A DNA stretch of 51,190 nt from Photobacterium ganghwense (GCF_003025595.1 NZ_PYMI01000004.1:734939-786128), one strand, 5' to 3'. Shown: positions 1 to 9,552, numbered from the stretch's first letter. The notes: a model not told the origin generated them from the sequence alone. Translations and numbers: made by a program.

Positions 1-458
1 AGAACCAGCACTTCCAGTTGATCAAACTTCACCGCTTTCTGCTGATACAGATCCATCAAACGACCCGGCGTAGCCACCAGTACATCAGCCCCTTTGCGCA
101 GACGCAACATTTGCGGATTAATCTTCACGCCACCAAAAACCACCGCACTGTTCAGCGGCAGGTGACGGCTGTAGGTGTAGACGTTTTCCTGTACCTGAGC
201 CGCCAGTTCGCGGGTTGGCGTCAGGATAAGGGCACGGATATGGTTGCCCTTGACTCGCGGGCCATTAGCCAGGCGATCCAGAATCGGCAGCGTGAAGCCT
301 GCGGTTTTACCTGTCCCAGTCTGAGCTGCTGCCATGACATCTTTGCCTTCCAGCACGGCAGGAATCGCCTGCGCCTGAATAGGTGAAGGGGTATCGTATC
401 CTTTTTCCTGAACAGCTTTAAGGATTGGTGCAGAAAGACCTAACGAGGTAAAACCCAT
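1..458 (-). CDS. rhlE: ATP-dependent RNA helicase RhlE, DEAD-box (N-terminal part; runs off the left edge)
   Basis: The minus strand translates without a stop from an ATG at 458 to the left edge, giving about 152 residues. The start [16 protein letters not shown] is followed by the Q motif ([10 protein letters not shown]), motif I (AAQTGTGKT), motif Ia (PTRELAAQV), a GG motif (FGGVKI) and motif Ib (TPGRL), in the order and spacing of DEAD-box helicases. The N-terminus and the AGFTLPIL stretch after motif I fit the RhlE subgroup, which unwinds short RNA duplexes in ribosome assembly and RNA turnover in the cytoplasm. The DEAD box itself and helicase domain 2 lie outside the window. The gene is transcribed away from the tRNA that follows on the same strand. 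DEAD-box helicase is near certain; the RhlE assignment is likely. Confidence 0.9.
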   Translation of the reverse strand, partial: MGFTSLGLSAPILKAVQEKGYDTPSPIQAQAIPAVLEGKDVMAAAQTGTGKTAGFTLPILDRLANGPRVKGNHIRALILTPTRELAAQVQENVYTYSRHLPLNSAVVFGGVKINPQMLRLRKGADVLVATPGRLMDLYQQKAVKFDQLEVLV

Positions 459-691
459 ATTTGATTCTCAATTGTTGTTGATATAAACATTCGTCGCCAA
501 CGATAGTGACGAAAAGTCCGACATTCTGAGGTTTTCACGGCGGTGTAGCAACCAAAAATTGTCTTTTGCCCACCAGAAAGCAGGAAATCAGGGGGAAAGT
601 GGGATGGACTGGAAGATTGCTTTAGGGAAATGAGCGGCACTGGCCTCTCTGGTTACATCCCAAGCAGTGGTTACCTGTCGCCAGATACGAA

Positions 692-717
692 AAACCCCAG
701 CATCTCTGCTGGGGTTT
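692..717 (-). terminator. Intrinsic terminator of the tRNA-Ser gene
   Basis: Read on the minus strand, the stem AACCCCAGCA pairs with TGCTGGGGTT around a four-base loop and is followed by a run of T. It begins seven bases after the CCA end of the tRNA. Confidence 0.85.
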
Positions 718-723
718 AGAATG

Positions 724-814
724 TGGCGGAGAGATAGGGATTTGAACCCTAGATACGCTATTAACGTATGCCGGTTTTCAAGACCGGTGCTTTCAACCAC
801 TCAGCCATCTCTCC
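724..814 (-). tRNA. tRNA-Ser (anticodon UGA)
   Basis: The reverse complement folds as a class II tRNA of 91 nt including an encoded CCA. The acceptor strand GGAGAGA pairs with TCTCTCC, G is the discriminator, and the D arm contains GGCTGAGTGG. The anticodon loop CTTGAAA carries UGA, a long variable arm follows, and the T loop is GTTCAAATC. Long variable arm plus UGA identifies serine. The gene stands alone with its own terminator. Confidence 0.97.
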
Positions 815-998
815 GTAAGTGCGGTGAATATTACGAATCCCGCGGTAGCTTGTAAAGGGCAAAATTACCCACACCGAATCAAGCGATTAAGGTTACAGCG
901 AAAACATGGATTTTGTTGCCTTTCCAATCATTTCACCGGCTATTTTTCATGCATAATACCGTCAGATGTCAGGAATATTCAGTTAATCAGGAGACGTG

Positions 999-1322
999 AT
1001 GCCTACCCTTACTCCCCAACCAACCATGAGTGACTTCCAGCACTATGTCGCGGAATTGGAAATCGAACGCAATTTTGCCCAGCAACCGGTGCTAGCAAAA
1101 TGCCTGTTAATGGGTGAAGAAGTCGGCGAACTGTTTAAAGCCATTCGCAAAGCAGAAGGAATCGCCACCAATCCTCACTCAACAATCGGCGACATTGGTG
1201 ATGAGCTGGCTGATGTGTTTATTTACCTCTGCTCACTGGCAAACCGCTATGACATAAACCTTGAACATGCCTTTCGCCAAAAAGAAGAGAAAAATAAACA
1301 GCGCACCTGGTTAACCCGCTAA
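999..1322 (+). CDS. MazG-like nucleotide pyrophosphohydrolase, small form
   Basis: A 107-residue protein with the layout of the all-alpha NTP pyrophosphatase superfamily. An EEVGELFKAIRK helix (residues about 39-50) supplies an ExxE-type metal motif, and GDELADVFIYL (about 68-78) supplies the partner ExxD motif. Members hydrolyse (d)NTPs to NMP and pyrophosphate and are often house-cleaning enzymes; the substrate cannot be read from sequence. I chose the ATG at 999 over the GTG at 996 because GGAGA at 990-994 is spaced for the ATG. The gene is monocistronic, between the tRNA and the opp promoter. The length suits the single-domain MazG-like group, not the 260-residue MazG with two domains. 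Confidence 0.75.
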   Translation: MPTLTPQPTMSDFQHYVAELEIERNFAQQPVLAKCLLMGEEVGELFKAIRKAEGIATNPHSTIGDIGDELADVFIYLCSLANRYDINLEHAFRQKEEKNKQRTWLTR

Positions 1323-1739
1323 GACCGGGATGACCCACCAGAATTTCGGTGATCAGCTACGATGCTGGATTGAATATATTGGAGCTATATACAGGAAAGG
1401 CTTGGCAATGTTGCCAGCCCTTACCCGATGAGCATCCAACTACCTTGTTGTAACACTCGCACTCGAAGAAAACAGGACATTGTTTGAAATGCGAGCCGCT
1501 TACTGTGACTTGTTCGTACGGGTTTTCTCCACTCCCCTCTCTGTTTTCTTTTCTCTGCTTCTTTTCTCAATTGTTTTTCTCTACTTTCAGTCCTCTGTTC
1601 TCAGCTCGCCCCTTGAAGCACTCGTCATTTAACCCTGTATGCTAAATCGGGTAGCACACTGAGAGTCTCACTTTTTAATCCTGCCAGTCTCAAATAACGG
1701 CCCTTTGTTAATGAGATGTAACCTTTTGTTGTGAGCGTT
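1323..1739. other. Non-coding stretch before the oppA promoter
   Basis: No convincing coding frame. A small inverted repeat (TGGCAA/TTGCCA) lies near 1405-1422, and a strongly pyrimidine-rich tract runs about 1528-1590 on the plus strand. I see no terminator with a clear T-run after the MazG-like gene. The tract could be part of a long oppA leader or of an unannotated RNA, but nothing shows this directly. Confidence 0.4.
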
Positions 1740-1754
1740 TTGTATACAATATAC
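1740..1754 (+). promoter_or_regulatory. Candidate operator upstream of oppA (ATACAATATAC box)
   Basis: The perfect palindrome TTGTATACAA (1740-1749) overlaps the 11-mer ATACAATATAC (1744-1754), about 40 bp before the oppA start. The same 11-mer lies upstream of the collagenase gene (12542-12552, minus strand) and the HTH regulator gene (14756-14766, plus). TTGTATACAA-like palindromes are typical of small dimeric regulators such as the GntR family, but no GntR gene is in the window. The TATACA/TACAAT part could also serve as a -10 element, so the site may act by occlusion. Confidence 0.55.
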
Positions 1755-1792
1755 ATTTTCTATCAGACCCACTCACACGGAAGTAAACGGAT

Positions 1793-3406
1793 ATGATGAA
1801 AGCCAAGAAGATCGTACTGCTCAGTACCCTGATAGCGAGTTTGCTTAGCCCGGCGGTAATGGCCGCCCCCTATCCGGCGGGAACCCAACTGGCCAATAAA
1901 CAGGAAATTACCCTGAATAATGGCGCAGAAGTCACGTCCATCGATCCGGCCAAGCAGGCTGCTGAGCCGGCATTTAATCTGGGACGCGACTTATTTGAAG
2001 GGCTCACCACGCAGGATAAAACCGGTAAAACCATTCCGGGTATCGCGACCCGCTGGGAGGTTAACGACGACAATACGGTGTATACCTTTCATCTGCGCCC
2101 TTCCCGTTGGTCAAACGGTAAGCCACTGACTGCACAGGATTTCGTGTACAGCTGGCAACGTCTGATCAATCCTGAAACCGCCTCGCCGTATGCCTGGTTT
2201 GCCGCCATTCCCGGTATTGTTAATTCGAAGGCCATCATGAACGGCCAAGCTGATCCCGCCACCCTTGGCGTGAAAGCCATTGATGATCTGACGTTTGAGG
2301 TCACGCTGGAGAAGCCCGTGCCGTTTTTCGTCAAATTGCTGAGCCATCCGGTGCTGGCACCGGTGCCGCGTGAAATCGTTGAACAAAATGGCAGTGCCTG
2401 GACCCAACCGGCACATATCGTGACCAATGGCGCTTTCACCGTTGCCGAATGGAAGGTGAATGAAAAAATGGTGATGGTGAAAAATGCCCACTACTGGAAC
2501 GCCGATGAGGTGGTGCTGGATAAAATTACTTGGCTACCAATTGGGGATGCCAACGTGTCACTGAACCGCTTCCTGGCGGGTGAGATTGATGAAGCCCTGT
2601 CGATCCCGGCAGCACAAAAGAACCGCATTCTGAAACAGTTCCCGGAGAAGGTCGCCAATACCGGTGCGTCACTGGGTTCGACATTCTATTACCTGAACAC
2701 GCAATCCGGTGCGACCCAGGATTTGCGCGTGCGTCAGGCTCTGGCCTACGCCATTGACCGCGACATCATGACCCAAGCGGTGGTGAAAAACGGTGGGGTG
2801 CCAATGTATACCCTGGTGCCGCCGCAAACAGACGGGTTCCAGAGTTTTATCCCGGAATTTGCCACCTGGACACAAAAAGTCCGCAACCAGAAAGCCAAGC
2901 AACTGCTGACGGACGCCGGTTACGGCGCAGCAAATCCTCTTAAGCTGACTTTCACCATTCCAACGTTCTCTACTGACGTCAAAATCGCCACGGCGATGGC
3001 CGGCATGTGGAAAAGCGTGCTGGGTGCTCAGGTGGAAATCAAACAGCTGGAACCCAAGGTGTTCTATGCGTTGAAAGAGCCGGGCAACATCAGCCGCGGC
3101 GGCTGGACGGCTGATTACAACGAAGCCTCAACCTGGCTGGATATCTTTGTTTCCACCGGCGAGTACAACGATTCCCGCTACAACAACCCGCAATATGATG
3201 AATGGATGCAGGAGTCCAAGTCCCTTTCCGATCCCGCCGCAATCTACATGCAGGCTGAAAAACAGTTGATCGCCGATATGGCCGTCATTCCGATGTTCCG
3301 CCCGGGCGATGATCAGTACCTGCGCCAGCCTTATATCGGCGGCTATGAACGCACAAATCCAGAGTCGGCATTCTATCGCAAAAACGTCTACGTCAAGGCG
3401 CACTAA
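1793..3406 (+). CDS. oppA: Oligopeptide ABC transporter, periplasmic substrate-binding protein (OppA)
   Basis: A 537-residue periplasmic binding protein of the peptide/nickel family (SBP_bac_5). A signal peptide with KAKK and a long hydrophobic core ends at about AVMA/AP (residues 24-26). The mature start (EITLNNGAEVTSIDPAKQ) and the family signature region around DLFEGLTTQDKTG are present, and the length is close to E. coli OppA (543). It captures peptides and delivers them to OppBC. GGAAG at 1779-1783 favours the ATG at 1793 over the one at 1796. A 227-bp gap separates it from oppB, as in many opp operons where the binding protein is made in excess. Nearby genes (aminopeptidase P, collagenase) suggest proline-rich peptides as cargo, which is inference. 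Confidence 0.92.
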   Translation: MMKAKKIVLLSTLIASLLSPAVMAAPYPAGTQLANKQEITLNNGAEVTSIDPAKQAAEPAFNLGRDLFEGLTTQDKTGKTIPGIATRWEVNDDNTVYTFHLRPSRWSNGKPLTAQDFVYSWQRLINPETASPYAWFAAIPGIVNSKAIMNGQADPATLGVKAIDDLTFEVTLEKPVPFFVKLLSHPVLAPVPREIVEQNGSAWTQPAHIVTNGAFTVAEWKVNEKMVMVKNAHYWNADEVVLDKITWLPIGDANVSLNRFLAGEIDEALSIPAAQKNRILKQFPEKVANTGASLGSTFYYLNTQSGATQDLRVRQALAYAIDRDIMTQAVVKNGGVPMYTLVPPQTDGFQSFIPEFATWTQKVRNQKAKQLLTDAGYGAANPLKLTFTIPTFSTDVKIATAMAGMWKSVLGAQVEIKQLEPKVFYALKEPGNISRGGWTADYNEASTWLDIFVSTGEYNDSRYNNPQYDEWMQESKSLSDPAAIYMQAEKQLIADMAVIPMFRPGDDQYLRQPYIGGYERTNPESAFYRKNVYVKAH

Positions 3407-3633
3407 TGCCTCTGCCGGCTTGAATTCCGGTACGTTTCTCGGTTTATAACCCGGTATTGAACTTGGCATGGCGACGCAGCCGGCACCCTGACCGCGCTGC
3501 CCGCTATGCCATTTTCTGCAAGCGTTATGGTCAGGCTTCCACTGGCTGGGCTCTTCAGCTGGCTGAGAGGTTGATGTTGATTATGCGCTTCAAGGAAACC
3601 GGCATCGTTCAAATCGGTCAATAAGGTGACCTA
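3407..3633 (+). other. oppA-oppB spacer with a possible short leader peptide
   Basis: The 227-bp spacer contains GC-rich inverted segments just after oppA (CCGGCTTGAATTCCGG, about 3416-3431) but no T-run terminator. A 16-codon frame beginning ATGTTGATTATGCGC ends at the TAA just before the GGTGA ribosome binding site of oppB. The spacer probably lowers expression of oppBCDF relative to oppA by RNA processing; this is inferred from other opp operons. Confidence 0.35.
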
Positions 3634-4554
3634 ATGTTTCTCTATATTTTTCGTCGTATGTTAATCGCCATTCCGACCCTGCTGTTTATCGCACTGGTGT
3701 CGTTCTGGCTTATGCACATTGCCCCCGGTGGTCCGTTTGATATGGAACGGCCGATGCCGGAGATCGTTCGCGCCAATATCGAGGCCAAGTTTCACTTAAA
3801 CGAGCCTTTTTTAGTGCAGTTTTTCATCTATATCTCAAACTTTGTTCAGGGTGATCTGGGGCCGAGTTTTGTTTATCAGGACTTTACCGTCACCCAGTTG
3901 GTTGCCCAGTCCTGGCCGGTATCCGCCATTCTGGGACTGCTGTCGTTTGTAATTGCTGTCCCGACCGGCATGTTTCTCGGCACGGTGGCGGCTCTGAATC
4001 GCAACAGCCGACTGGATTACCTGCTGATGTCCCTGTCGATGACAGGCATCGTGATTCCGGCATTCGTACTGGCTCCGGTGTTAGTAACGGTGTTTTCTGT
4101 ACACCTGGGCTGGCTGCCTGCCGGTGGCTGGGAAGGCGGCAAACCCGCATTTCTGGTGCTGCCGGTACTGAGTCTGGCCATCGGCTCCATCGCCAGCATT
4201 GCCCGGGTCATGCGCGGGGCGATGATCGAAACCCTGAACCAGCCTTACATCCGTACCGCCAAGGCCAAGGGGCTCTCAACCCGCTATATCCTGATTCACC
4301 ATGCGCTACGCCCCTCACTGATCCCCATCATTGCCATGCTGGGTCCCAGTTTTGTCGCCGTGGTTACGGGCTCAGTCATCATTGATATTTTCTTTGGTAC
4401 CGGTGGTATGGGTCAGCACTTTGTCTCTGGCGCACTGAACCGGGATTACGGCCTGGTGATGGGAATTACCCTTATCGTGGCCACGCTCACCATCCTGTTT
4501 AACCTCGTGGTCGACATTCTCTATACCGTCATCGACCCTCGCATTCGTATGTAG
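3634..4554 (+). CDS. oppB: Oligopeptide ABC transporter, inner-membrane permease OppB
   Basis: A 306-residue permease (usual OppB length) with about six hydrophobic segments. The first is the conserved N-terminal one (FLYIFRRMLIAIPTLLFIAL). The large periplasmic loop PGGPFDMERPMPEIV is typical of OppB. The cytoplasmic EAA loop, which contacts the ATPase subunits, is visible as AKAKGLSTRYILIHHALRPS at about residues 209-228. It forms the translocation channel with OppC. GGTGA precedes the ATG at suitable distance. The next gene, oppC, starts ten bases downstream, so the two are cotranslated from one operon. Confidence 0.95.
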   Translation: MFLYIFRRMLIAIPTLLFIALVSFWLMHIAPGGPFDMERPMPEIVRANIEAKFHLNEPFLVQFFIYISNFVQGDLGPSFVYQDFTVTQLVAQSWPVSAILGLLSFVIAVPTGMFLGTVAALNRNSRLDYLLMSLSMTGIVIPAFVLAPVLVTVFSVHLGWLPAGGWEGGKPAFLVLPVLSLAIGSIASIARVMRGAMIETLNQPYIRTAKAKGLSTRYILIHHALRPSLIPIIAMLGPSFVAVVTGSVIIDIFFGTGGMGQHFVSGALNRDYGLVMGITLIVATLTILFNLVVDILYTVIDPRIRM

Positions 4555-4564
4555 GAACCCGAGC

Positions 4565-5494
4565 ATGTTAACGAAAAAACTCGACACACAGGCACTCACT
4601 GAATCACTGACCCAAACTCCCGATGCGGTAGAAGGCCGCAGTCTGTGGCAGGACGCCTGGGGGCGGTTCCGGCAGAACAAAGCGGCCATGGGTTCAGTAG
4701 GTGTACTACTGCTGATCGTCCTGTGCATCTCCTTTGGCCCATCCCTGTCATCGTTCGCCCACGATGAAATTGACTGGAGCGTAGTGGCAGAGCCCCATGA
4801 GCTGGGCCGACCGTCCCTGAGCTCCGGCCACTATTTCGGCACCGACGATCTGGGACAGGATCTGTTTGCCCGCACCATGCAGGGCGGTCGGCTGTCGATC
4901 ATGGTTGGCTTCCTCGGCGCACTGGTGGCCGTGGTAATCGGCACCCTATGGGGCAGCATATCCGGCTTTGTCGGAGGAGTCGTCGACAGCGCCATGATGC
5001 GGGTGATTGAGGTGCTGGACTCGGTACCCTTTATGTTCATGGTCATCATGTTTGTGACCCTGTTTGGCAACAATATCTATCTGATTTTTATTGTCATTGG
5101 CATGGTGTCCTGGCTCGGTATTGCTCGGGTGGTACGGGGCGTCACATTCAGCCTGAAAAAACGCGAGTTCATCGAAGCCGCGCATTCGATCGGGGTATCG
5201 AGACTGACTATTGTCCGCCGCCATATTCTGCCGAATGTCCTGGGCATTGTGATGGTGTATTCCTCGCTGATGGTGCCCGGTTTCATCATGTTTGAATCGT
5301 TTCTCAGCTTCCTTGGGCTTGGCGTGCAGCCGCCGGATACCAGTTGGGGCGTCCTGATCTCAGAAGGTGCGAAAACTATCGATGTTGCCATCTGGCAGCT
5401 GCTGTTTCCGTCTCTGTTTCTGGTTGCCACGCTGTTCTGTTTTAACTTCATCGGCGACGGCCTGCGTGACGCACTGGACCCGAAAGACCGTTAA
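4565..5494 (+). CDS. oppC: Oligopeptide ABC transporter, inner-membrane permease OppC
   Basis: A 309-residue DppC/OppC-type permease. The hydrophilic N-terminal arm (DVEGRSLWQDAWGRFRQNKA-like region, residues about 19-38) precedes the first membrane span, as in OppC. The HYFGTDDLGQDLFAR motif (about residues 93-107) is the family hallmark, and the EAA loop AAHSIGVSRLTIVRRHILPN lies near 205-224. It pairs with OppB to form the membrane channel. The start follows the oppB stop by ten bases, preceded by GGAACCCGAGC. A 54-bp gap to oppD contains the AAGGA binding site of that gene. No anomalies seen. Confidence 0.95.
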   Translation: MLTKKLDTQALTESLTQTPDAVEGRSLWQDAWGRFRQNKAAMGSVGVLLLIVLCISFGPSLSSFAHDEIDWSVVAEPHELGRPSLSSGHYFGTDDLGQDLFARTMQGGRLSIMVGFLGALVAVVIGTLWGSISGFVGGVVDSAMMRVIEVLDSVPFMFMVIMFVTLFGNNIYLIFIVIGMVSWLGIARVVRGVTFSLKKREFIEAAHSIGVSRLTIVRRHILPNVLGIVMVYSSLMVPGFIMFESFLSFLGLGVQPPDTSWGVLISEGAKTIDVAIWQLLFPSLFLVATLFCFNFIGDGLRDALDPKDR

Positions 5495-5548
5495 TCCGCG
5501 CAGCGCGTGAAAGCGCTGCTCACAAGGAAAAGTTCGCAAGGATAAGCA

Positions 5549-6580
5549 ATGACGATTTTATCTGTAGAAAACATGAATGTGCGTTTTCGCACCCCTGACG
5601 GGCTGGTGCAGGCGGTCAGTGATCTGTCGTATTCCGTCAGCGCCGGCGAAACTCTGGGCATTGTCGGCGAATCCGGCTCAGGCAAAAGCCAGTCGGTTTT
5701 TGCCCTGATGGGGCTGACCGCAGACAACGGCATCACAGAAGGCCTGGCAAACTTCCACGGCACCAATTTACTTGGCCTGTCTGCTCGTGAGCTCAACCAT
5801 ATCCGCGCGGAAAAAATCGGGATGATCTTTCAGGATCCGATGACTTCGCTTAACCCGTTCGTCAAAATCGGTAAACAGCTGGCTGAAGTGCTGTGCATCC
5901 ATAAAGGCATGAGCCGAAAAGAGGCCAACCTTGCGGCGATTGCCATGCTGGATGCGGTGCGTATTCCTTCCGCAGCAACGCGGATGAACCAGTATCCACA
6001 TGAGCTCTCCGGCGGTATGCGCCAGCGGGTGATGATTGCCATGGCCCTGCTGTGCAAACCTGAACTGCTGATTGCCGATGAACCGACTACCGCTCTCGAT
6101 GTGACGGTACAGGCACAGATCCTGGCGCTGCTACGGGATCTGCAAACCGAATTCAACACCGCCATCATTCTGATCACCCACGACATGGGGGTGGTCGCCG
6201 AAATGTGTGACCGGGTGCTGGTCATGTACGGCGGACGTAAAATGGAAGAAGCGGAGACCTTCACGCTGTTCGAGCATCCGGAGCATCCTTATACGCAAGG
6301 ACTGCTGCAAGCGATTCCGTCCATTCATGAAGACATGGATCGGTTGCCGACCATCCCGGGTAACCCGCCCAGTGCGCTGATCAATCATCAGGGCTGTCCG
6401 TTTAAGAATCGCTGCAGTCTGGCTGAATCCGTCTGCCACCAGCAAATACCGGATTTTACCCGACTGTCTGCGACGCAAGCACTCGCTTGTCATCTCAAGG
6501 AGCAGGCTTCTCACCTGGCTGGTGCGGCATCCCTGTCTTCGTACAACGCCGTTCAAAACCCTGTCGTGAAATCAGCCTGA
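5549..6580 (+). CDS. oppD: Oligopeptide ABC transporter, ATP-binding protein OppD
   Basis: A 343-residue ABC ATPase with Walker A GESGSGKS (residues 40-47), Q-loop (MIFQDPMTSLNPF), signature LSGGMRQRV (about 153-161), Walker B LLIADEPTTALD (about 173-184) and H-loop LITHDMGV. The C-terminal oligo-HPY extension carries the cysteines of the Fe-S-type cluster region (GCPFKNRC...CH), standard for OppD/DppD. It energises uptake as a heterodimer with OppF. The strong AAGGA at 5537-5541 precedes the ATG. It sits in the opp operon, ten bases before oppF. Confidence 0.95.
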   Translation: MTILSVENMNVRFRTPDGLVQAVSDLSYSVSAGETLGIVGESGSGKSQSVFALMGLTADNGITEGLANFHGTNLLGLSARELNHIRAEKIGMIFQDPMTSLNPFVKIGKQLAEVLCIHKGMSRKEANLAAIAMLDAVRIPSAATRMNQYPHELSGGMRQRVMIAMALLCKPELLIADEPTTALDVTVQAQILALLRDLQTEFNTAIILITHDMGVVAEMCDRVLVMYGGRKMEEAETFTLFEHPEHPYTQGLLQAIPSIHEDMDRLPTIPGNPPSALINHQGCPFKNRCSLAESVCHQQIPDFTRLSATQALACHLKEQASHLAGAASLSSYNAVQNPVVKSA

Positions 6581-6590
6581 GGAAATCACC

Positions 6591-7586
6591 ATGGAACACC
6601 AACCAACCTTGCTGTCGGCACGCGGATTGAAAGTCCATTTCCGCACAGGTCAGACAATTCTGCCACGCTGGCTGTCGTCGCATCGTCCCGAGGTGAAAGC
6701 GGTGGACGGCATTGATTTAGACATCTATCAGGGAGAAACCCTGGGGATTGTCGGTGAGTCCGGCTGCGGCAAATCGACCCTGGCACGCGCCCTGCTGCGT
6801 CTGATTGAACCGACAGATGGCAGCCTGCACTGGCAGGGAGAGGACATGCGGGCGTACAACAAATCGACGCTGACCCGCAAAAGGCGTGACTTTCAGATGA
6901 TTTTTCAGGATCCCTCCGCGAGTCTGAACCCGCGCCTGACCATCTCAGAATGTATCGCAGAGCCGCTGCTTACCCATGAACCCCAGCTTTCCCGTCGCGA
7001 CCGCGAGCAACGCGTGTTCCAGATGATGGACAAAGTGGGTCTGCTACCCAGCCAGAGAAACCGTTATCCCCATGAATTTTCCGGCGGACAGTGCCAGCGG
7101 GTTGGCATCGCCCGCGCGCTGATCCTCAATCCCAAACTGATCGTGTGTGACGAACCCGTCAGTGCACTCGATGTGTCAATTCAGGCGCAGGTCATCAACC
7201 TTCTTAGCGACCTGCAAAAGGAGATGGGGCTGACCATGGTCATGATTGCCCACGACCTGAGCGTAGTACGCCACATCAGCGATCGGGTCATGGTGATGTA
7301 TTTGGGTCGCCCCATGGAAATCGGCCATTTCCGGGACGTGTTTGACGATGCCCGTCACCCTTACACTCAGGCGCTGCTGTCCGCGGTGCCTGTTGCCAAC
7401 CCACAATTGGCCAGAACCCGGGATATTCAGCTGCTGCCGGGCGACCTACCGTCACCGCTGAATCCGCCGTCGGGCTGCGTGTTTCGTACCCGCTGTCCGC
7501 AAGCAACAGAGGACTGCGCCGAGCAACGTCCGCCACTGACCGGTAAAACCGGCCACCATATTTTCTGTTCACAACTTGATGTTTAA
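6591..7586 (+). CDS. oppF: Oligopeptide ABC transporter, ATP-binding protein OppF
   Basis: A 331-residue ABC ATPase, partner of OppD. Walker A is GESGCGKS (residues 55-62), the Q-loop region [13 protein letters not shown], the signature [15 protein letters not shown] and Walker [13 protein letters not shown]. The H-loop IAHDLSVV and the C-terminal oligo-HPY domain ([13 protein letters not shown]...C) are present. The 18-residue insert before the core ([17 protein letters not shown]) is typical of OppF. GAGGAAA precedes the ATG. Its TAA is followed directly by GGAA and the aminopeptidase start, so the peptidase is cotranscribed and probably translationally linked. Confidence 0.95.
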   Translation: MEHQPTLLSARGLKVHFRTGQTILPRWLSSHRPEVKAVDGIDLDIYQGETLGIVGESGCGKSTLARALLRLIEPTDGSLHWQGEDMRAYNKSTLTRKRRDFQMIFQDPSASLNPRLTISECIAEPLLTHEPQLSRRDREQRVFQMMDKVGLLPSQRNRYPHEFSGGQCQRVGIARALILNPKLIVCDEPVSALDVSIQAQVINLLSDLQKEMGLTMVMIAHDLSVVRHISDRVMVMYLGRPMEIGHFRDVFDDARHPYTQALLSAVPVANPQLARTRDIQLLPGDLPSPLNPPSGCVFRTRCPQATEDCAEQRPPLTGKTGHHIFCSQLDV

Positions 7587-7596
7587 GGAAAAACCC

Positions 7597-9384
7597 ATGA
7601 ACCAACCGACTGTTTCGCAACGCCTTGCTCAGCTGCGGTCCCAAATGGCAGAGCACCGGTTAGATGCCTATATTGCGACCAACTATGACCCGCACGCCAG
7701 CGAGTATTCAGCTGCTCACTGGCTGGCCCGCCAGTGGATCACAGGATTCACCGGTTCTGCTGGCGAAGCGGTGATTCTGCCGGAAGGCGGCGGTTTATGG
7801 ACCGATGGCCGTTACTACATTCAGGCCGAAGAGCAGTTAAGCGGCAGTGGACTAGACCTGTTTAAGGCCCGCCTGCCGGAAACGCCGAGTATTCCGCAAT
7901 GGCTGGCTGATACCCTGCCGTCCCAAAGTCGCATTGGGGTAGATGGACGCACCATCAGCTATCATTTTTATCTGTCCCTGCAGGCGGCGGTGGCTGGCAA
8001 AGGGATCGATATTGTCCTCACTCACGATTTGATCGGCGCAGTCTGGGCTGATCGCCCAGCGCGTCCGGCCACGCCGGTATTTAATCACCCACTTAAATAT
8101 GCAGGACTGACAACGGCCCAGAAACTGTCGCAGGTACGCCAACTGATGTCTCAGGACAGCGTCGACGAACTGCTGGTTTCCACGCTGGATGATGTGATGT
8201 GGGCACTCAATATTCGTGGTGGTGATACCCTGTACAGCCCGATTTCGGAATCGTACCTGCTGCTGTCAGAGACTCACGCGACACTGTTTATTGACCTGCA
8301 AAAACTGCCGACAGACGTTGCCGCCCACCTTGAAACCCAGGGGGTGACATGCCAGCCGTATGAGGAGATTGCCACCGCCCTTTCCGGTCTGGCTGCCGGT
8401 CGCCATTTCCGCTGTTGTGACCTTCACACGGATGCTCTGCTGGTCAGCAAATTGCCTGACACCGTCACACTCAGCCACCGATTAAGTTATTTCACTGAGC
8501 TCAAAGCCATCAAAAACGAGACTGAGCTGTGCAACATGAAAGAAAGCTTACGTCTGGATGGCATCGCAATGGTGAAGTTCATGCACTGGCTGGATCAGCA
8601 AGTGCCTGGGGGCAGCGTGACCGAGCTGAATGCTGAGCAGCAGTTGCAGGCATTTCGCTCCCAACAACCGACATATATCGGCGACAGTTTCCGGACCATT
8701 GCCGGTTTTGCCGCACACGGAGCCAAAATGCACTATGCCGCCGACATCGAAAGCAATGCCAACGTCGATGAACCTAACTTTTTCCTGGTCGACTCCGGTG
8801 GCCAGTACCTTGGCGGCACGACCGACATCACCCGTACTTTCAGCTTTGGTCAGCTCAGTGAGCAACAACGCACCGATTACACCTTGGTGTTAAAAGCGGT
8901 TATTCGCCTGACCCAGACCCGATTTTTGAAGGGTTCAACCGGGGCCAACCTGGACATTATGGCGCGAGGGGTACTCTGGCAGCATGGTATTGACTACAAG
9001 TGCGGTACCGGCCATGGCGTTGGCCTGTGCCTGAACGTGCATGAAGGACCGCAAAACTTTTCTCAGTCTCACAAAGAAGTAGCACTGGAACCTAACATGG
9101 TGATCACTAACGAGCCGGGCGTTTATCGTGAAGGTGAATACGGCGTACGTATCGAAAACATCATGCAGGTTGTGGAATGTGAAGAAACAGAATTTGGTGC
9201 GTTTTATGGCTTCGAAACCCTGACTCTCGCGCCGATTGCCACGCAGGCTCTGGACCTGGAGATGCTGGACAACACAGAGAAACAATGGCTGAACACCTAT
9301 CACGCACAGGTATATGCCGTGCTCAATGAGGCGTTGACGCTGCAAGAACGAAACTGGCTTCAAACGGCGACCGCACCGGTGTAA
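7597..9384 (+). CDS. Xaa-Pro aminopeptidase (M24B, large XPNPEP1-type)
   Basis: A 595-residue aminopeptidase P of the long, three-domain form: two creatinase-like N-terminal domains, the M24 pita-bread domain and a C-terminal M24_C segment. The five dinuclear metal ligands are D399 (VDSGG), D410 (TTDIT), H473 (GTGHGVG), E506 (NEPGVY) and E520 (VRIEN). It removes N-terminal residues preceding proline. There is no signal peptide, so it acts in the cytoplasm on imported peptides. I chose the ATG at 7597 (GGAA six bases upstream) over the in-frame upstream ATG inside oppF. Being the last gene of the opp operon, it probably handles Xaa-Pro peptides brought in by Opp. Collagen peptides are rich in such bonds and a collagenase gene lies 760 bp away. 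Confidence 0.93.
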   Translation: MNQPTVSQRLAQLRSQMAEHRLDAYIATNYDPHASEYSAAHWLARQWITGFTGSAGEAVILPEGGGLWTDGRYYIQAEEQLSGSGLDLFKARLPETPSIPQWLADTLPSQSRIGVDGRTISYHFYLSLQAAVAGKGIDIVLTHDLIGAVWADRPARPATPVFNHPLKYAGLTTAQKLSQVRQLMSQDSVDELLVSTLDDVMWALNIRGGDTLYSPISESYLLLSETHATLFIDLQKLPTDVAAHLETQGVTCQPYEEIATALSGLAAGRHFRCCDLHTDALLVSKLPDTVTLSHRLSYFTELKAIKNETELCNMKESLRLDGIAMVKFMHWLDQQVPGGSVTELNAEQQLQAFRSQQPTYIGDSFRTIAGFAAHGAKMHYAADIESNANVDEPNFFLVDSGGQYLGGTTDITRTFSFGQLSEQQRTDYTLVLKAVIRLTQTRFLKGSTGANLDIMARGVLWQHGIDYKCGTGHGVGLCLNVHEGPQNFSQSHKEVALEPNMVITNEPGVYREGEYGVRIENIMQVVECEETEFGAFYGFETLTLAPIATQALDLEMLDNTEKQWLNTYHAQVYAVLNEALTLQERNWLQTATAPV

Positions 9385-9526
9385 GCGCGGTGAGTGTAGT
9401 CAACGCATAGCCACCGGGTTTGTCTCCGGAAGCGATGGCGTTTACCTATATCCTTTGTGTCCCTCATTACCAGCCACTGCCATCGTTTAAGGCTGGCCCT
9501 CACTTTCCTTGCTTCTGTTATGTTTT

Positions 9527-9552
9527 GCCGGCCCTGGAGCCGGCTTTTTTTT
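9527..9552 (+). terminator. Intrinsic terminator of the opp-aminopeptidase operon
   Basis: Stem GCCGGC/GCCGGC with a six-base loop, followed by eight T. It lies 143 bp after the aminopeptidase stop and nothing coding intervenes. Confidence 0.8.
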
